A stretch of DNA of 64,000 nucleotides, taken from JAVBQG01 sp031549185 (GTDB lineage Bacteria > Synergistota > Synergistia > Synergistales > Synergistaceae). Location of the stretch: assembly GCA_031549185.1 (NCBI GenBank), contig JAVBQG010000017.1, forward strand, positions 1 through 64,000, read 5' to 3'. A program made the position numbers and the translations under genes. Positions 60,501-64,000 of this stretch are shown in pieces (the stretch's first letter is position 1; each line of letters begins with the position of its first letter). The notes under the pieces were generated by a model, which was not told where the DNA came from, searched no databases, and worked only from the letters and a program-made list of their open reading frames with translations.

Positions 60501-60911
60501 CGCCTCCGAAACCGTCTCCTCCTCCTCGGGGGAGAGCTCGCGGGGGGCGTCTCCGCGCAGGACTTCCGCGTGTACGATTTTTCCGTCGACGTCGAGGAGA
60601 GCGATGAATTCGATCCGCACCTGCTGCATGTCCCCGATTCTTGTGGAGAGGTATTGATATCGGGGCGGCGCACCCGTCTTGACGTGCTCGTAGATGTCGG
60701 TCCTGGAGGACCAGAGAATCGCCTGCGTCGCGTAGATGACTTCCTCGTAGCTGAGGCACTCGGCCACACGCTCGATAGCTTTGCCGACGAGCTGTTCTTC
60801 CGCGAAAGTAAACGTCTGGAAGGTAATTTTATGGAAGAAAAAACCCATCAGAAGAATGGAAGCGACGAAAACGACGGCAGTGTATAAGAGGGTGCGATTT
60901 CGTAATGACAT
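57594..60911 (-). CDS. Hybrid sensor histidine kinase with CHASE4-like sensor, PAS, receiver and HPt domains
   Basis: 1105 residues from the ATG at 60911 (GAGGTGA upstream). Order: helix 8-28; periplasmic CHASE4-like sensor about 30-270 (with FIALLDVDGKIVHAE); helix about 274-298; HAMP; PAS about 345-455; dimerisation domain with ANMSHEIRTP, His477; ATPase domain with N594 and DTGTGIP; a receiver-like segment about 705-825 with no visible phosphoacceptor; an active receiver with D850, D851, D894 and K947; and HPt with His1045 (EAHGLKSA). It can relay phosphate internally, but no output regulator is adjacent. All catalytic residues of the main path are intact. Confidence 0.92.
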   Translation of the reverse strand: MSLRNRTLLYTAVVFVASILLMGFFFHKITFQTFTFAEEQLVGKAIERVAECLSYEEVIYATQAILWSSRTDIYEHVKTGAPPRYQYLSTRIGDMQQVRIEFIALLDVDGKIVHAEVLRGDAPRELSPEEEETVSEAAPKLTRIARAGDQAGYLVIGDELYFVGVSKIEKLTKDTPVVGACVIGTRAADRIVRMSAMLQDKLEMYSIGTRASAPAVANGMYATLESDGASSKVVYTGNYLDIWFLQNDIFGSRNIVMSLDQSRDIHRRGVRAMITAYFSMFCTGALMLIAIAVTLNRLVLSRIVNVRRAAMEITEGVISRRQAPVGAKPDELDNLVASFNDVVGAMENLFDNIPDAILLFDAKGRIIASNSMAMKCFSRTQEEMRSFSISDVMILPMSAEEALHFDEAEKGAGVEKPPFETKLICGNGDYLPVEVHLAHFSYGTRELILCVTHDLRQRIAAEEASRAKSAFLANMSHEIRTPMNAIIGMSDLLLLSNLGHNEQVCANNIRNAGRSLLSIINDILDFSKIEANKLEIESADYDFLSLVEDIVNIIFMRASEKGILFLVDMAPDVPQRLLGDEVRLRQIILNLLGNAVKFTIEGSVTLRIAYERKTGENLLLVDVIDTGTGIPQASMPHLFNAFTQVHGGKKMAEGTGLGLAISQRLAALMGGRITVESEFGKGSVFSLRIPQEPTAGEPVALVRNPEEKSLLIYSSQGRECRLMARMADALGVGNHWCETLQSFSEAFADPEPYSHVIFTVLQSEQLEFLKKLPPQPGGRRKIHVLTNLSAAVMNLIPTSMEVIFRPIMVTTLARILNDEYTSETSMPGGDRGGAPAIAFGTRNARVLVVDDNQVNLDVACGLLAYYGIAVDTALSGKEALRRVASQDYDIIFMDHMMPEMDGVETTRTIRALGSKFETVPILALSANAVSGAEELFLASGMNDFLSKPIILKQLAEKLLKWLPPDRIVERRQEAERERPPEHPIPSDIRHVENLNADEGIARICGNEAVYRKILHTLVRTAEEKAPLLERLAAEMDLDNFRIEAHGLKSALASVGSAELSERARVLEMAAKEGKPGEIEEALPAFLTLLRQLAVDVKSTLEKEGK

Positions 60912-61038
60912 AGTGTCGTTCACCTCGCGCAGGAAAAGAATGAAAGCGTCGCCCGCTTAAAAGCCCATTTTGTATTATAGCATCGGGAGATTGGGAGAAC
61001 ATACACAGGAACCGGATTTATCAACTGGCAAAGTCGGC

Positions 61039-61085
61039 AAAAATATAAGCCGCCTCCGAAGGAAATTCTTCGGGAAGCGGCTTAT
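61039..61085 (-). terminator. Terminator of the opp operon
   Basis: ATAAGCCGC and GCGGCTTAT arms with a further CCGAAG/CTTCGG pairing inside. On the minus strand it is followed by ATTTTTGCC, and it lies 19 bases past the oppF stop. Confidence 0.8.
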
Positions 61086-61103
61086 GGCGACAGGGAAAAG
61101 GGT

Positions 61104-62084
61104 TTATCTTTCGGTAAAGTGGCATGCAACCAAATGCTGGTCTCCCGATTGATCCGTCATGCGGAGTCTGGGTTCATCCGTTCTGCATATGTTCTGCGCC
61201 ATGGGGCAACGTCCGGCAAATCTGCAGCCGGGCGCGGGGTCGATCGCGCTGGGGATTTCTCCCTCGATGGGATAGATGGGACGAACCTCGCCCGAAGCGT
61301 CGATGACCGGTATGGCTGCGAGCAGCGCTCTGGTATAGGGGTGTAACGTTTTTTCGAAGACGTCCTTGATGAGGCCGGATTCGACGATTTTGCCGAGGTA
61401 CATCACCGCGATTCTGTCGCACAGAAAATGAATGACGCTCAGGTCGTGCGAGATGAGGATATAGGAGAGATTGAAACGATCTCTGAGCTCGATGAGAAGG
61501 TTGAGGATGCCCGCCTGCGAAAAGGTGTCGATCGCGCTCGTCGGTTCGTCCAAAAGCACCAGGTCAGGCTGGAGCGCGATGGCGCGTGCGATGCCGATGA
61601 GCTGCCTTTCGCCGCCTGCAAATTCGTGCGGATAGGAGTCGAGCCGGTTGGCGCTCAGCCCCACCATCTCGAACAGCTCCTTGGTCTTCTCCTTCAGTCG
61701 ATTTTGATCGGCCATATGATGCACTTTAAACGGTTCTTCGAGGATCTTGCGGATGCGTTTGCGTGGATTGAGAGACCAGAACGGATCCTGAAAGACGATC
61801 TGTACCTTGCGCTTCATCGCAAGGAGGTCTTTACTCTTCTCGTTTATATCTTTGCCGTTCAGGAGAATTCTGCCTGCCGTCGGCGCGTATATGCCCATGA
61901 TAAGTTGGGCAAGCGTGCTCTTGCCGCAGCCCGTTTCGCCGACGATGCCGAGGATGTCTCCCCGATTGACGGACAGATCCACTCCGTCGACGGCATGGAC
62001 GTTTTTCTCGGTGCGCTGCCAGAATCCGGAGCGTATGGGAAAGTATTTTTTCACTTCTTTCAGTTGTAACATCGGCGTGTTCAT
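61104..62084 (-). CDS. oppF: Peptide ABC transporter ATPase, OppF/DppF type
   Basis: 326 residues. Walker A GETGCGKSTLAQLI, a signature region reading FAGGERQLIGIARAIAL in place of LSGGQ, Walker B LVLLDEPTSAID, and the C-terminal oligopeptide-family extension with C(R)FAGRCPMAQNIC-type cysteines. It overlaps oppD by 4 bases. It powers uptake of di- or oligopeptides (nickel or other ligands are alternatives in this family). Last gene of the operon. Confidence 0.93.
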   Translation of the reverse strand: MNTPMLQLKEVKKYFPIRSGFWQRTEKNVHAVDGVDLSVNRGDILGIVGETGCGKSTLAQLIMGIYAPTAGRILLNGKDINEKSKDLLAMKRKVQIVFQDPFWSLNPRKRIRKILEEPFKVHHMADQNRLKEKTKELFEMVGLSANRLDSYPHEFAGGERQLIGIARAIALQPDLVLLDEPTSAIDTFSQAGILNLLIELRDRFNLSYILISHDLSVIHFLCDRIAVMYLGKIVESGLIKDVFEKTLHPYTRALLAAIPVIDASGEVRPIYPIEGEIPSAIDPAPGCRFAGRCPMAQNICRTDEPRLRMTDQSGDQHLVACHFTER

Positions 62085-63052
62085 GAGACCCCTCCTCTCA
62101 CGCAGACGACGTAGTGCCCCGGTGTTTTTTCGTGCAACACGGGCTTGTCACTTTTGCATTCGCTCCCGGCGTCGGGGCAGAAATCCACGAAGGGGCATCC
62201 GCGGGAATCGGCCGAGAGCGCCATGCTGGGTACCGGCATCGGGCGTCCTTTTTTGTCGGGAGTCGGCAGGCATGAGAGGAACATGCGCGTATAGAAATGT
62301 CCGGGATTTTTCAAGACGGACTCGACAGGACCGAGTTCAACGATGCTTCCGCAGTAGAGGAGACCGATACGTTCGCAGACGGATGCCGCCAGCGCGATAT
62401 TGCTGGAGATGAAGAGCGTGCTCAGTCCGAGCTTCTGCCTGAGTCGTTCGAGCAGTTTGAGAATACCGGCCTGAATTGTGACATCGAGCGCCCTGGTCGC
62501 TTCGTCGGAGATCAGGAATTTCGCGCCCGAGCAGAGGGCGGTCGCGATCAGGACGCGTTGTCTCATCCCGCCCGAAAGTTCATGCGGGTATTTTTTGATC
62601 GTAAACTGTGGATCGCTCAATTTGACCAATTCGAGCATCTCGACCGCTTTTGCCGTCAGCGCGCTTCCGGAAAGCCCCGGGTTGTGTTCGCGAAGCACGG
62701 TTTCCATCTGATCCTGTACGGTAAAGACGGGGTTGAGCGAGGCCATGGGGTCTTGGAAGATCATGGCCATCTCCTTGCCGCGAATCACTTGCGACATCTC
62801 TCTTTCCGTTTTTTTCAGCAGGTCTTCGCCGCCGAAGACGATCTCGCCGGATGTCGGCCTGACGTTTCGGGGCAAGATTTTAAGGATCGTCTGCGCCAGG
62901 ATGCTTTTGCCCGCCCCGCTTTCGCCGACGATTCCGAGGATTTCCCCCTCGCGCATCTCGAGGAGCGGGATGTCGAGCAGTGTTGTTTCCCCCCAGATCG
63001 TCTTCGCTTTGCAGACGAGGTTTTCGATTTTCAATATCGAACGATCCATCAT
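62081..63052 (-). CDS. oppD: Peptide ABC transporter ATPase, OppD/DppD type
   Basis: 323 residues. Walker A GESGAGKSILAQTI, signature LSGGMRQRVLIATAL, Walker B-like KFLISDEATRALD (the usual LLIADEPT is changed to LISDEAT but keeps Asp-Glu), and a C-terminal CPFVDFCPDAGSEC cysteine patch typical of Opp/Dpp ATPases. It starts at the ATG overlapping the oppC stop by 4 bases. Works with OppF and the two permeases. Confidence 0.93.
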   Translation of the reverse strand: MMDRSILKIENLVCKAKTIWGETTLLDIPLLEMREGEILGIVGESGAGKSILAQTILKILPRNVRPTSGEIVFGGEDLLKKTEREMSQVIRGKEMAMIFQDPMASLNPVFTVQDQMETVLREHNPGLSGSALTAKAVEMLELVKLSDPQFTIKKYPHELSGGMRQRVLIATALCSGAKFLISDEATRALDVTIQAGILKLLERLRQKLGLSTLFISSNIALAASVCERIGLLYCGSIVELGPVESVLKNPGHFYTRMFLSCLPTPDKKGRPMPVPSMALSADSRGCPFVDFCPDAGSECKSDKPVLHEKTPGHYVVCVRGGVS

Positions 63053-63921
63053 CGCACCCTCGTCTTCGGGTCCATAAATTCGCGCAAACCATCGCCGAGC
63101 AGGTTAAAACTGAGCACGGAGAGGAAAATCATGACGCCGGGGAATGCGCTGTACCACCACGCGTCCATGATGTAGGTACGGGAGGCGCTCACGAGCAGTC
63201 CCCACTCCGGTGTTGGCGGCTGCGCCCCCAGGCCGATGAAGGAGAGCGACGCCGCCGTCAGGATGACGCCGCCGAGGTCCATGGAGGCCTGTATGATGAG
63301 AGGGGCGATCGTGTTGGGGAGAATGTGGCTGAACATGATGACCCAGTCGTTCGTGCCGATGCATTTGGAGGCCTTTACGAACGGGCGTTCCCGCACGGAG
63401 ATCGCCTGTGCCCTGATGATACGGCTGTACCACGGCCACCAGGCGATGACGATGGCGATGATCGCGTTTTTGAGACTGGGGCCGAGGAAGGACGCGATCA
63501 CGATGGCCACGAGCAAAGGCGGGAAACTCAGGAATATGTCCGTGACGCGCATGATGGCTTCGTCGATGCGCCCTCCATAGTAACCTGAAATGATGCCCAG
63601 CGGTATCGCGATGAGCAGCGCCAGCGTGACGGTGATGAGCGAAATCGACAGGGATATGCGCGTGCCGTAGACGACACGGCTTAAAATATCGCGCCCCATT
63701 TCGTCCGTGCCGAAGGGATGCGCGAGCGATGGCGGCTGGAACGTGCTGCCCAGGTTGACGTCTCCCCGCCCCTGCTCCGGATAGGGAGCAATGAGCGGAG
63801 CCGCGACAGCCATAAGGAAGAGCAGGATGATAAAGGCGAACGCGAAACCGGTCAATTTGTTTCTGAAAATCATGCGCAGAAAGAGGCGAGCGTTCGTGCG
63901 CTCCGTATTCTTATCCGTCAT
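63049..63921 (-). CDS. oppC: Peptide ABC transporter permease, OppC/DppC type
   Basis: 290 residues, six helices. N-terminal helix FAFIILLFLMAVAAPLIAPYP, then the OppC motif HPFGTDEMGRDILSRVVYGTRISL, and the coupling loop YSRIIRAQAISVRERPFVKASKCIGTND (in parts). It overlaps both neighbours by 4 bases, so all opp genes are translationally coupled. Confidence 0.95.
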   Translation of the reverse strand: MTDKNTERTNARLFLRMIFRNKLTGFAFAFIILLFLMAVAAPLIAPYPEQGRGDVNLGSTFQPPSLAHPFGTDEMGRDILSRVVYGTRISLSISLITVTLALLIAIPLGIISGYYGGRIDEAIMRVTDIFLSFPPLLVAIVIASFLGPSLKNAIIAIVIAWWPWYSRIIRAQAISVRERPFVKASKCIGTNDWVIMFSHILPNTIAPLIIQASMDLGGVILTAASLSFIGLGAQPPTPEWGLLVSASRTYIMDAWWYSAFPGVMIFLSVLSFNLLGDGLREFMDPKTRVR

Positions 63922-64000
63922 TTCTTCCCGCCTCCTTCCGTAAAGCGGATTCTGGGATCGAGCGCGATGACGATGTCGGCGAAGAGGTTCAGCAGAACGT
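63918..64000 (-). CDS. oppB: Peptide ABC transporter permease, OppB/DppB type (C-terminal end only)
   Basis: Only the last 26 codons are in the window: ...VLLNLFADIVIALDPRIRF then TEGGGKK and stop. VLLNLFADIVIALDPRIRF is the classic end of DppB/OppB permeases. The stop overlaps the oppC start as ATGA. The remainder and the binding-protein gene should lie to the right of the window. Confidence 0.9.
   Translation of the reverse strand, partial: VLLNLFADIVIALDPRIRFTEGGGKK

Noticed and set aside
1..64000. CRISPR arrays, rRNA, tRNA, insertion sequences, prophage
   Set aside because: No regularly spaced direct repeats, cloverleaf-like sequences, rRNA segments, transposase, integrase or phage structural genes were recognised. 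A tRNA search program could overturn the tRNA statement.

Overview
This 64 kb window is a chromosomal segment of a GC-rich bacterium. The gene content points to an amino-acid- and peptide-fermenting anaerobe of the Synergistota type: an archaeal-type prolyl-tRNA synthetase, a two-subunit 2-oxoacid:ferredoxin oxidoreductase, several aminotransferases, branched-chain amino acid (Liv) and peptide (Opp) ABC transporters, a TAXI-type TRAP transporter and ThyX. Flagellar chaperones (fliS, a flgN-like gene) suggest motility, and ArnA-type enzymes suggest an outer membrane with lipid A. The phylum is inferred from gene content; no rRNA gene is present to confirm it.

Layout. 0-7.5 kb is housekeeping: rpmE, thyX, a DUF1385-prfA-prmC cluster, a thioredoxin reductase with a degenerate thioredoxin tail, a PfkB sugar kinase and a CBS-pair protein. 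7.6-21.7 kb is visibly poorer in GC and reads as a catabolic accessory region: a livKHMGF operon followed by an amidohydrolase and a GntR regulator, then a divergent LysR regulator, a second amidohydrolase, a TAXI-TRAP receptor and fused permease, a lactate-permease-family transporter and a 62-residue membrane protein. 21.8-26.8 kb has fliS, a flgN-like gene, an M48 protease, a membrane J-domain protein and hisD. 26.9-30.8 kb (minus strand) has korB, korA and an M24 peptidase. A CitB-like regulator lacking its phosphoacceptor follows at 31 kb.

31.7-37.0 kb is a tight minus-strand gene string: HAD phosphatase, HisC-like aminotransferase, ArnA-type formyltransferase, ArnA-type UDP-glucuronate decarboxylase and a degenerate prolyl-tRNA synthetase paralogue that keeps the editing (INS) domain but has lost the catalytic motifs. 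Divergent from it are hisZ-hisG, a type II toxin-antitoxin pair, xdhC and the true proS, which has no INS domain. 42.3-50.6 kb holds a degenerate GGDEF membrane protein, two tandem aminotransferases, a metallo-beta-lactamase-fold hydrolase, a YjiH-type membrane protein, a GntR regulator and a LarA-type racemase. 50.8-57.4 kb holds mnmE, two DMT transporters, a small 2[4Fe-4S] ferredoxin (too short for most gene callers), ddl and a SulP transporter. 57.6-64 kb holds a hybrid CHASE4 histidine kinase and the end of an oppBCDF operon that runs off the window.

The most interesting signal is the pair formed by the INS-bearing pseudo-ProRS (about 32 kb) and the INS-less archaeal-type ProS (about 41 kb). 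Together they suggest a trans-editing factor for mischarged tRNA-Pro that evolved from a whole bacterial-type synthetase. A second theme is the number of proteins that keep a fold but have lost key residues (receiver, thioredoxin, GGDEF, PfkB, ProRS). A third is a set of small intergenic inverted-repeat elements, including a 104-bp element in two equal-length copies 40 kb apart. No rRNA, tRNA, CRISPR array, insertion sequence or prophage was seen.
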